34,925 nt of DNA. It comes from Lachnospiraceae bacterium (GTDB lineage Bacteria > Bacillota > Clostridia > Lachnospirales > Lachnospiraceae). The stretch is from contig BLLU01000009.1 in assembly GCA_011959105.1 (NCBI GenBank), positions 1-34,925 of the forward strand. The letters run 5' to 3'. The notes below the pieces were generated by a model. That model did not search any database and was not told the DNA's origin. It saw nothing but the letters and a program-made list of their open reading frames with translations. Positions 22,722 through 30,665 of the stretch are shown here, in pieces; position 1 is the stretch's first letter, and the number at the start of each line of letters is the position of its first letter. The position numbers and the translations under genes are program-made.

Positions 22722-25700
22722 ATGAGCGAAACATTTTCAGTTTTAATTGACAGCCGCAGCCGCTTTGAAACCGGGCAACCGGGCGGCGAATGGCTTTCCA
22801 TGCCGACCACTACGGAGCAGCTTCACGCGGCTATGAAAAGCGTCGGCATTTCTGCGGAGAACCCGCAGGAGTTTTTCATCAACGGATTTTCCAACACCGA
22901 GCAATGCCCCTTTGACGTGCCGCTTTCCGTGGTACAGGACAGCACCATTGACGAGCTGAATTATTTGGGGAAGCTCTTAGAAATGCAGAGCGACGACGAC
23001 CGGGATAAATTCACGGCGGCGGTAACGCTGGGGGAACACGCCGGGAGCGTGAAAGACCTTATCAACCTTGCGCAGAACCTTGACTGCTACTGGATTTATC
23101 CCACTGTCCGAAGTGAAACCGACTACGGTTATTACCTCATTGACGAGCTGGACGAATTGGAGCTGCCCGAAGAAGCAAAGAAATATTTCAAGTATGAGAA
23201 ATACGGACGGGACGCGGTACAGAAAGACCGGGGACAGTTTACCGATCAAGGCTATATCTACAACAACGGCAACACCTTTTCACAGTGGTACAACGGGCGG
23301 GAAAATGACATACCGAAAGAATACAGGGTAATGAGCTTCCCGGAGCCGGAACGCCCTACCCCGGATAAGCTGGAAAAGGACGAAGCCGCGCCGGAGCAGG
23401 AGGAACCCCAGCCGGGAACGCCGACAGGTTCCCCGCCACCGCCGCGCCCGGTGAACCCGATCATTCTTACCGCCGACAAGCCCGCTGAAAAGATCAAGGA
23501 GATCACAGACCGCTTGGAGCAGGGTATCACGGAATTATTTGACAGTGAACGCTACAAGGAATATCTGCAAGTCATGTCAAAGTTCCACAATTACAGCTTC
23601 AACAATACGCTGCTGATCGCCATGCAGAAGCCCGACGCTTCCCTTATCGCCGGATTTAACGCATGGAAAAATAACTTTGGCAGGAACGTAATGCGCGGGG
23701 AGAAAGGCATACGCATACTTGCCCCGTCGCCGTACAAAATCCGGCAGGAGGTAGAAAAGAAAGACCCGCAGACAGGAAAAACGGTAATAGGCAAGGACGG
23801 GAAGCCCGTCACCGAAACAAAGGAAATCCAAATCCCCGCCTATAAAGTTGTCGCCGTTTTCGACGTGTCGCAGACCGAGGGGCGGGAGCTTCCCAGCATT
23901 TCCGCAAACGAGCTGACCGGGGACGTGGAGCAGTACGAGGATTTTTTCGCCGCGCTGGAAAAGACCTCTCCCGTGCCTATGGGCTTTGAGAAGATCGAGG
24001 GCGGCGCACACGGCTACTACCACTTGGAGGAAAAGCGCATTGCCATTGACGAGGGCATGAGTCAGCTTCAGAACCTAAAGACCGCTATCCATGAGATCGC
24101 CCACGCGAAGCTGCACGACATTGACCTCAACGCCCCGGAACAGCCGGACAGACCCGACCGCCGCACCCGTGAGGTACAGGCTGAAAGTATCGCCTATACC
24201 GTGTGCCAGCACTACGGGCTTGACACTTCCGACTATTCCTTTGGGTACGTCGCCGGGTGGAGCAGCGGGCGGGAGCTTGCGGAGCTGAAAACGTCCCTTG
24301 AAACAATCCGCGCCACCGCCGCCGAGATCATCAACAGCATTGACGGTCATTTTGCGGAGCTGCAAAAGGCGCGGGAAGCACAGAAAGCGCAGGAAGCAGA
24401 GAAAGAGCCGACACCCGACCTTACGGCAGAGCCGACCGTTACAATCCTTTACAGCGAAAGCCCCCAGCTACGGGAGGGCGACACATTCCCCCTGTCCCGC
24501 GCCAATGACCTTATCGAAGCCATTGACGAAGCGAACCTTGCAAGCCCCGGCTACGATAAAACCGAGTTCCGCATTGATTATGTGATGAACGGCATACCCG
24601 ACCACTACGAGGGGCGGCAGGATTTAGGCGACGGGGAGGGCGCATTGATAGAGCATATCGAAAAGTATCATACCTACTATGCCAATGATCCGAATTGGGA
24701 AAATTATCTTTTACAGCATGAGGGCAAGGAAGCACTGGAAGCCGACAAGGAACACCGGGCAATGCTGCTGAATGAATTTATCCCCTATCTGAAACTGCAT
24801 TGTAACCTGTCCGAAATGGAGCGTATCGCCGGGGAAACCCTGCAAAACGGGGACAATCTGACACCCACCGAAACCGCCTACCATACCGCCATACAAGCCT
24901 ATGTTGCCGAGTGCCGGGGGCTTGTCAATCAAGGCGAATACAGCTTGCCGCCTGTCCCCCAGCTCAAAGATTTTGACGTAGAGCTTGCCGCCTACAAGGA
25001 GCACGTCAAGGAAGAAATCGCGCAGGAAGCAGCCGCCGCAGGAATGACCGTGGAGGAATACGCCGCCAACGGGTACGAGCCTTACGCCGCCCCAGAGCCG
25101 GAAGCAGCGCAGACCGCCACGCCGGAAAGCCCCGTTTCTGAAAAAGCAGACGCGCCGGAACAGGCAGGACAGACCGCCGACAAGCCCCTTACGGATTTAC
25201 AGAAAAAAGCGGTTGAAATCGCCGGGAAGTACGAAGCTCTCCCCTTGCAGGACAAGATCGGGATTGTCGCACAGGCTTTCGGCAGCACGGAGGGAAAAAT
25301 AGAAACTTCCCCCTGTACCGGGAAATGGCGCGGGACAAGCGACATATCTATCAACTTTGACAATGGCGCGTCCCTCTTTATCGGCAACCACAGGACACCG
25401 CAAGCCAAAACCGCAAGGGTGCAGAATGAATGTGTCAATGCCGCGCTGGTACGGTATAATCCGGAGATCATAGCCGCAACAAAGGAAGCCGCCATTTCCG
25501 CACTTAGGGCGCGGGAAACAAAAGACAATGAGATTGCCGCACAAAAGGGATTGAAGCCCTATACCCTGCTGAATGTGGAATTTAACGACGGTACGGACGA
25601 AAAAAGCAGCGGACACATGGGCTGGTATTATGTGACGCTTGCCGTTGGCGGTGAAATCCATTCCCACATAGAAACCGGGCTGAATTATGCCATATCAGAC

Positions 25701-28136
25701 GGGAAAGTAAGTGAAAACCCCACAAGGGAAGATTATTTTGTGGCGGGAGCCTTGAAAGAAACTGATGTTGACTATGTTTTCAACAACGTGGGCTTTTCCT
25801 CAACCTCTGACCTGTATTCGCTTCCGATCAGCGGGGAAGTCCGGGAACGTGCGGAAAAGACCCTTGCAGAACGGAGCGGGGCGCAGACGGAGAAAGCCGC
25901 CGACCCGCAGAGCCACGCAGCGGAGCAGCCGGAGCCGACGGAAACAAAGGTTACATACTACCCGATCAACGAAGCGGCGGCGAAACGCGCAAAGCAAGCG
26001 ATCAGCTTTTCCGACTACAAGCCCGGAAGCGCAACGGCAGAATACCGCCACTATGTAGACGAAGCCGCCGAGCTTGCCGCAAGGCAGAAAAAGCGCGTTG
26101 ACCCCTCTTTCCATGAGAAGATCGACGGGCTGCTTGACGCTTACGCCCGGAAGCTGGCGGCGAACATGAATAAGGGCTACGAGATCACCGCCCGCGTCCC
26201 GTCTATTATGATTGCCGGGGGAAGCAATTTCCCCGTCCGCAAAAAGGAGAAGCAGAACGCCGCCGCAGATAAGAACATGGAGGAATACCGGGAGATACAG
26301 GGCTTGCTTGACAAAATCCGCAGCACGGGCATGGGCGGTATCAGTGCCGACGACCCCAACGCCGTTTCTAAGCTGGAAAGCAAACTTGCAAAGCTGGAAC
26401 AGGCGCAGGAAACCATGAAAGCGGTCAACGCCTACTACCGCAAGAACAAGACACTTGACGGCTGCCCCCATTTATCCACGGAGCAGATCGAAAAGCTGAA
26501 AGAAGCCATGTCCGGCAGCTACCGGGCGAACCCGAAACCCTTTGAGAGCTACCAGCTATCCAACAACAACGCGGAGATACGCAGATTAAAAGACCGCATT
26601 ACCGCCCTCACCCGCAGGAAAGAGCTTGGATATGTGGGCTGGGAGTTTGACGGGGGACGTGTGGAAGCCAACACAGCGGATAACCGCTTGCAGATTTTCT
26701 TTGATGAAAAGCCGGATAAGGAGATACGGGAGGAATTAAAGGGGAACGGCTTCCGCTATGCGCCCAGCGCGGAAGCGTGGCAGCGGCAGCTAAACGACAA
26801 CGCGATCTACGCCGCCGACCGTATTAAGTGCATACAGCCCCTTACCGGGGAACGCCCCACCGAGTTACAGAAACGGGCAAGGCAGGAAGCCGCCGCAGAG
26901 AGAACCGCCGCCCCGGAGCAGCCGCAGGAGGAAGCACAGGGCGCGGAGCCGGGGGAAGCCGCCACGCCGGAAACCTTTTACAAGGTGCGACAGAACCCGT
27001 ACAGCGACAGCCGGGAAAACAGCTATCTCTTGCAGGAGTATGTGGCGCAGGATAACGGCATGGCGAAGCTGGGGGATATTCTCTACAAGGGAACCCCGGA
27101 GAAATGCCGGGAGCTTTTGGGGAAGCTGGAAACCGGGGAGCTGACGCAGGGCGACGTGAAAGAGCTTTATGCAAAAGCACGGGAAGCACAGCCCGCCGCA
27201 GAGCCGGGGACGTTGCCCGACCCGACGATCAGCGTCGGGGATATGAAGCAATACGGCTATTCTTGGGACGGTATGCTGCCCCTGCGGGAAACCGCAGCCA
27301 CAGAGCTTTTTGAAAAAGAGGATATGCAGATATTCCTGCTCCACGGCGACGGGAGCGAAAGCATAGCAGACAGCGCGGAGGACATAAAGAGCCACGCAGA
27401 CCGGGGCGGCATTATGGGCGTACATAAGGAGGATTGGGAAGCCCTGCGCGAATACCGGGAAATGAAACAGGAATTAGCGGAGGGCGCACCAGCAAAGGAA
27501 GTACATCTGCTTTACGGGAAAGAGGACGCTTTCGGCATTTACCAGCTAAAGGACGGAGCGGGTATGCGGGACTACCATTTTGAGCCTTACGACCGCCTGC
27601 AGGCGGCGGGGCTTTCCGTAGACGCAACGAATTATGACCTCATCTATACCGCCGAGCTTACGCCGGGGACTTCCCTTGAAGATATTTATACCCGTTTCAA
27701 TATCGACCACCCCAAAGATTTTAGGGGACACAGCCTTTCCGTGTCGGATATAGTGGTGCTTCATCAGAACGGGGAGAACACGGCGCATTATGTTGACAGT
27801 ATCGGCTACCGGGAAGTGCCGGAGTTTTTACACGGGCAGAACCCCATGAAGCATATCGAGGACACGATCGAGCAGAACGACAACCACTTTGACGGTGTTA
27901 TCAACAACACGCCTACCGCTGACGAACTGGAAGCAAAGGCGAGAAGCGGCGGGCAGATCTCCCTTGCCGAGTATGCCGCCGCGCTGAAAGCGGAAAAGGA
28001 ACAGGGCAAAAAAGCGGAGCCGGGGAAAAAGCCGGAAAAGAAGCCCTCTATCCGGGCGCAGCTCAAAGCCGACAAGGAACGGGCGGCGCAGAGGAAACAG
28101 GCAAGGAGTAAGTCGCAGGACTTGGAAAGGAGCTGA
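22722..28136 (+). CDS. Giant polyvalent antirestriction protein (ArdA + ArdC/LtrC-like peptidase + YodL)
   Basis: A 1,804-residue multidomain protein. Residues about 1-165 are ArdA-like, an acidic DNA mimic that inhibits type I restriction. After a Pro-rich linker, about 245-330 is the ArdC N-terminal ssDNA-binding domain (SKFHNYSFNNTLLIAMQ). A metallopeptidase-like domain follows, with HEIAH at 457-461 and EVQAESIAYTVC. Near 570 is an LPD25-type domain (VTILYSESPQLREGDTFPL), then LtrC-like regions. Near 1605-1645 is a YodL domain, and a DUF4316-like end carries PSIRAQL. Such proteins are thought to enter or be made early in the recipient to protect incoming DNA. ATG 22722 has AAGGAG at 9 bases. 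Confidence 0.88.
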   Translation: MSETFSVLIDSRSRFETGQPGGEWLSMPTTTEQLHAAMKSVGISAENPQEFFINGFSNTEQCPFDVPLSVVQDSTIDELNYLGKLLEMQSDDDRDKFTAAVTLGEHAGSVKDLINLAQNLDCYWIYPTVRSETDYGYYLIDELDELELPEEAKKYFKYEKYGRDAVQKDRGQFTDQGYIYNNGNTFSQWYNGRENDIPKEYRVMSFPEPERPTPDKLEKDEAAPEQEEPQPGTPTGSPPPPRPVNPIILTADKPAEKIKEITDRLEQGITELFDSERYKEYLQVMSKFHNYSFNNTLLIAMQKPDASLIAGFNAWKNNFGRNVMRGEKGIRILAPSPYKIRQEVEKKDPQTGKTVIGKDGKPVTETKEIQIPAYKVVAVFDVSQTEGRELPSISANELTGDVEQYEDFFAALEKTSPVPMGFEKIEGGAHGYYHLEEKRIAIDEGMSQLQNLKTAIHEIAHAKLHDIDLNAPEQPDRPDRRTREVQAESIAYTVCQHYGLDTSDYSFGYVAGWSSGRELAELKTSLETIRATAAEIINSIDGHFAELQKAREAQKAQEAEKEPTPDLTAEPTVTILYSESPQLREGDTFPLSRANDLIEAIDEANLASPGYDKTEFRIDYVMNGIPDHYEGRQDLGDGEGALIEHIEKYHTYYANDPNWENYLLQHEGKEALEADKEHRAMLLNEFIPYLKLHCNLSEMERIAGETLQNGDNLTPTETAYHTAIQAYVAECRGLVNQGEYSLPPVPQLKDFDVELAAYKEHVKEEIAQEAAAAGMTVEEYAANGYEPYAAPEPEAAQTATPESPVSEKADAPEQAGQTADKPLTDLQKKAVEIAGKYEALPLQDKIGIVAQAFGSTEGKIETSPCTGKWRGTSDISINFDNGASLFIGNHRTPQAKTARVQNECVNAALVRYNPEIIAATKEAAISALRARETKDNEIAAQKGLKPYTLLNVEFNDGTDEKSSGHMGWYYVTLAVGGEIHSHIETGLNYAISDGKVSENPTREDYFVAGALKETDVDYVFNNVGFSSTSDLYSLPISGEVRERAEKTLAERSGAQTEKAADPQSHAAEQPEPTETKVTYYPINEAAAKRAKQAISFSDYKPGSATAEYRHYVDEAAELAARQKKRVDPSFHEKIDGLLDAYARKLAANMNKGYEITARVPSIMIAGGSNFPVRKKEKQNAAADKNMEEYREIQGLLDKIRSTGMGGISADDPNAVSKLESKLAKLEQAQETMKAVNAYYRKNKTLDGCPHLSTEQIEKLKEAMSGSYRANPKPFESYQLSNNNAEIRRLKDRITALTRRKELGYVGWEFDGGRVEANTADNRLQIFFDEKPDKEIREELKGNGFRYAPSAEAWQRQLNDNAIYAADRIKCIQPLTGERPTELQKRARQEAAAERTAAPEQPQEEAQGAEPGEAATPETFYKVRQNPYSDSRENSYLLQEYVAQDNGMAKLGDILYKGTPEKCRELLGKLETGELTQGDVKELYAKAREAQPAAEPGTLPDPTISVGDMKQYGYSWDGMLPLRETAATELFEKEDMQIFLLHGDGSESIADSAEDIKSHADRGGIMGVHKEDWEALREYREMKQELAEGAPAKEVHLLYGKEDAFGIYQLKDGAGMRDYHFEPYDRLQAAGLSVDATNYDLIYTAELTPGTSLEDIYTRFNIDHPKDFRGHSLSVSDIVVLHQNGENTAHYVDSIGYREVPEFLHGQNPMKHIEDTIEQNDNHFDGVINNTPTADELEAKARSGGQISLAEYAAALKAEKEQGKKAEPGKKPEKKPSIRAQLKADKERAAQRKQARSKSQDLERS

Positions 28137-28140
28137 CCCT

Positions 28141-29094
28141 ATGGGGAAACTGAATAAATTTGAAGATGTGGACGTGCTGGCTTCCCTTGAAGCCATTCTG
28201 AAACAGAACACGGGATTTTATCAGAGCGATTTTGATATTGATAAACAGATCATTGCGGAAAAGGCGGCAAGCCCCAACAAGGAGGATAAAACCCTTTTGT
28301 GGCTTTCCCGCCCGTCCGGGACGTACTGCTTTCGGGAGCGCGACGTTTTTATCAGCGACACCGCCCCTAACAATACATGGCGTTTCTACAAGGAGCAGAC
28401 CCGCGACCATATCCTTGCGTATGCCGTGGAGCTGACCGGGGTACAGGACGGGAAGATCAAGGGCAACCTGTACGAGCTGGACTATGAAAATCACTATGAG
28501 CGCGTCAAGGACAACACCCTTGCCGCCGGGACGGTGACGCTTGTTTACGAGCATGGGACGCGGGAGCAGCCCGCAGACCGACGCTTTGACGGTTATCCCG
28601 ACCCCCAGCTTGGGAAGTTTGAACGCTTCGAGGTACAGCCCAAAGACCCGGAAGCCCTGCAATTTCTGTTACGGGAGGAAAAGGAAAGCCGGGATAAGCT
28701 GAAACCGGGGGATTTCGGGGAACATATCGCCGCATTGCATGAGGGCATGATCGACCGGGAAGCGCGGCGCATTGTGGCAGACATGAAAAAGCTGTCTGCC
28801 CCCAACAGCCCGGACAAATCGCATTTCATGGTGGAGCTGTCCCCGTCCTTTGAACGGCTTGCTTCCACAAAGGACACGGAACGGCTTTTCTCCATGCTGC
28901 CCTATAAGACCCTTGCTTTTTCACAGATCAAGAACAGTTTCGGCACATACGCGCTGATCGGCAAGGACGAGAACCGGGACAGGGAGGTAAGGAAGCCCCG
29001 CCCCTCTATCCGGGCGCAGCTTGTGCAGGACGCAAAGAAAACCGCCCCGAAGAAAACGGCGGCGAAAACAAAAAATCACAGTTTGGAGGTATGA
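28141..29094 (+). CDS. Companion protein of the giant polyvalent protein
   Basis: A 317-residue soluble protein that I do not recognise confidently. It begins GKLNKFEDVDVLASLEAILK and contains a beta-rich middle (TYCFRERDVFISDTAPNNTW, then AVELTGVQDGKIKGNLYELD). The last 30 residues are basic and start with PSIRAQL, the same motif and nearly the same distance from the C-terminus as in the preceding giant protein. Four bases separate the two genes. The shared tail suggests a shared fate, for example a common partner or a secretion signal. AAAGGAG lies at about 28125. Confidence 0.75.
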   Translation: MGKLNKFEDVDVLASLEAILKQNTGFYQSDFDIDKQIIAEKAASPNKEDKTLLWLSRPSGTYCFRERDVFISDTAPNNTWRFYKEQTRDHILAYAVELTGVQDGKIKGNLYELDYENHYERVKDNTLAAGTVTLVYEHGTREQPADRRFDGYPDPQLGKFERFEVQPKDPEALQFLLREEKESRDKLKPGDFGEHIAALHEGMIDREARRIVADMKKLSAPNSPDKSHFMVELSPSFERLASTKDTERLFSMLPYKTLAFSQIKNSFGTYALIGKDENRDREVRKPRPSIRAQLVQDAKKTAPKKTAAKTKNHSLEV

Positions 29095-29096
29095 GC

Positions 29097-29312
29097 ATGA
29101 ACACATATAACAATTTCACGGTGGAGGAAACCAACCTTTTGAGTATCTACATGACAGGCAGCAAAGAGGGGCTTGTCGTGGCTATGAACGCCGCGCTGCC
29201 CTTTATGGACGGGGAAATGCGGGACTTTGCCGCCCGCACCCTTGCCAAAGTGGGACGCATGACCGAAGCGGAGTTTGCGGGGCTTGCCCTTTACCCCGCC
29301 GACGAGGTATGA
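29097..29312 (+). CDS. Transposon-transfer assisting protein (TTRAP)-like
   Basis: A 71-residue protein, FTVEETNLLSIYMTGSKEGL, then AARTLAKVGRMTEAEFAGLALYPADEV, matching the small family named transposon-transfer assisting proteins. TTTGGAGG is followed by two ATG codons; 29097 has the better spacing. It lies 2 bases after the previous stop and overlaps the VLP gene by ATGA. Its molecular activity is unknown. Confidence 0.8.
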   Translation: MNTYNNFTVEETNLLSIYMTGSKEGLVVAMNAALPFMDGEMRDFAARTLAKVGRMTEAEFAGLALYPADEV

Positions 29313-29674
29313 GCGACATTAAGCGGCTAACGCCGCCCCAGAGCCGGAAAGTCAATACCCTTGTGCGCCGGACGTGCTGTAATTGCGACAATGGGAATTG
29401 TATCTTGCTGGACGACGGGGACGAGTGCGTTTGTCCGCAGCTTATTTCCTATTCCCTGCTCTGTAAATGGTTCCGCATTGCGGTACTGCCCGCAGACAAG
29501 GAGCTGTACGCCGAGATTTACCAAACGGGGGATATGCGCCGTTGTAGTGTATGCGGTGCGCCCTTTGCTTCCAGCTCCAACCGGGCGATTTACTGCCCGG
29601 ACTGCCGGAAACGTATCACCCGCAGACAGACCGCCGAGCGCATGAGGAAACTGCGGGCGAATGTGACGCGATAG
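29309..29674 (+). CDS. Cysteine-rich VLP protein (host ICE)
   Basis: A 121-residue zinc-ribbon-like protein with CCNCDNGNC, CVCPQ and CSVCGA...YCPDCRK clusters and the core KWFRIAVLPADKELYA. It is close to the nested element's gene at 8342, and the noncoding blocks that follow are homologous too. The operon started by the giant protein ends here. A basic tail (RKRITRRQTAERMRKLR) suggests nucleic acid binding. Function unknown. Confidence 0.85.
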   Translation: MSDIKRLTPPQSRKVNTLVRRTCCNCDNGNCILLDDGDECVCPQLISYSLLCKWFRIAVLPADKELYAEIYQTGDMRRCSVCGAPFASSSNRAIYCPDCRKRITRRQTAERMRKLRANVTR

Positions 29675-29683
29675 GGGCGAAAT

Positions 29684-29774
29684 AAGCCTTGATTTATGCG
29701 GCTTTCCGGGTGGGAAAATAAAGCGGCAAGGGATTTATACCTTTCCCCCTCAAAATGCCGTTCTATTGCGTAAC
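29684..29774 (+). other. Conserved noncoding block downstream of VLP gene (copy B)
   Basis: Starts AAGCCTTGATTT and continues with CGGCAAGGGATTTATAC, CCCCC and GCCGTTCTATTGCGTAAC. It matches 34-119 closely and 8727-8809 more loosely. No coding frame spans the three copies. Confidence 0.55.
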
Positions 29775-29801
29775 AATCCAATCTCTGCACCCATGAGAAA
29801 A

Positions 29802-29847
29802 CCGGGGCGCGGTGGCTATCTGATAGCTGCCGCGTCCCGGCTTTTTT
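29802..29847. terminator. Strong, probably bidirectional terminator
   Basis: A 19-base arm (29802-29820) pairs with 29822-29840, with a few G-T pairs, and is followed by six T. It ends the plus-strand operon; the T run on the other side (complement of AGAAAA) may stop the convergent cyclase gene, whose stop codon overlaps it. Confidence 0.9.
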
Positions 29848-30604
29848 ATAAATCAATCTCAACAAGATAATCATTTAATTTATATTTTGAACAAAACTCA
29901 TTATGATACTTTGCCAACCACTGATACTTGGGAAACACATTTCCATTTTCTTTATATTTTTGATATGCCCTACTAATAGCACTCTTTTGTTCTTCCAAAC
30001 AAATTAAAAAATGTTCATAATTATGTTGTGGCTTATTCTGATAACATATTAAACTATGCCCCAAAGACAAATAATCAAGATACCATGTTTCTTCTTCATC
30101 TTTATCTATTCCAACAAGTATTGGCGACGGGTTAAGTTCTTTATCTATCACAATTCGAGGATATTTCGCCACTTTGCTTTCTAAAGAATAGGCTTTAACT
30201 AAACCAGAGCCAAAAACAAAATGCAATTTTTCATCATAGAATAAATTCCCTTTGGCAATCCCACCTCTAAAGAATATATCTTCTTTAACATATTGAATAA
30301 GAAATGTACTCAGCCCATAAAGCAAATTCATATATAAATTTTGCATATCTGTTTCATCTTCATAAGGAGCAAAAAAAAGAATATTGTCTGAAAAAAGCAA
30401 AGACTGAAATCGTGATAAATGTAAATTATTACCTTGCTGATCTATGGCAGTATTTCTTTTTTCTATGTATTCAGTTAAATTTGACATTATGCTATGGATT
30501 TTATCTAAATAGCAGTTTTCAGCTTGGCTATCCTTGCAACTGGTTATCAGACTTGAATATCCCAATATATCTAAAAATAATACAATATGATTTCTTACTT
30601 CCAT
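29846..30604 (-). CDS. Class III nucleotide cyclase-like protein (PycC-like), orphan
   Basis: A 252-residue protein whose order of motifs matches class III cyclases, especially the Pycsar uridylate/cytidylate cyclases of antiphage defence. It has a metal-binding Asp12 in LFLDILGYSSL, Asp73 in LLFSDNILFF, RGGIAKGNLFYDE at 113-125, FGSGLVKAYSLES at 131-143 and KYPRIVID at 147-154. It would make a cyclic nucleotide. No TIR or membrane effector gene, the usual Pycsar partner, is adjacent: a VLP gene lies on one side and a relaxase on the other. The gene is A+T-rich against its neighbours, with its own RBS (GAGGTGAG) and promoter. The family call rests on motif pattern and is not proven by structure. 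Confidence 0.75.
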   Translation of the reverse strand: MEVRNHIVLFLDILGYSSLITSCKDSQAENCYLDKIHSIMSNLTEYIEKRNTAIDQQGNNLHLSRFQSLLFSDNILFFAPYEDETDMQNLYMNLLYGLSTFLIQYVKEDIFFRGGIAKGNLFYDEKLHFVFGSGLVKAYSLESKVAKYPRIVIDKELNPSPILVGIDKDEEETWYLDYLSLGHSLICYQNKPQHNYEHFLICLEEQKSAISRAYQKYKENGNVFPKYQWLAKYHNEFCSKYKLNDYLVEIDL

Positions 30605-30632
30605 AAGCTCACCTCACAAGTGTAATAAGCAA

Positions 30633-30638
30633 ATTATA
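30633..30638 (-). promoter_or_regulatory. Promoter -10 box of the cyclase-like gene
   Basis: TATAAT on the minus strand, about 30 bases before the ATG at 30604. No good -35 was found at the usual distance. It indicates that the gene is transcribed independently of the relaxase. Confidence 0.45.
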
Positions 30639-30665
30639 TCACGGTGTCTTTATATTTTCTATATT

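Noticed and set aside
30304..30606. Plus-strand open frame opposite the cyclase-like gene
   Set aside because: Shadow frame in A+T-rich DNA with no RBS or motif; the minus-strand frame carries the conserved motifs.
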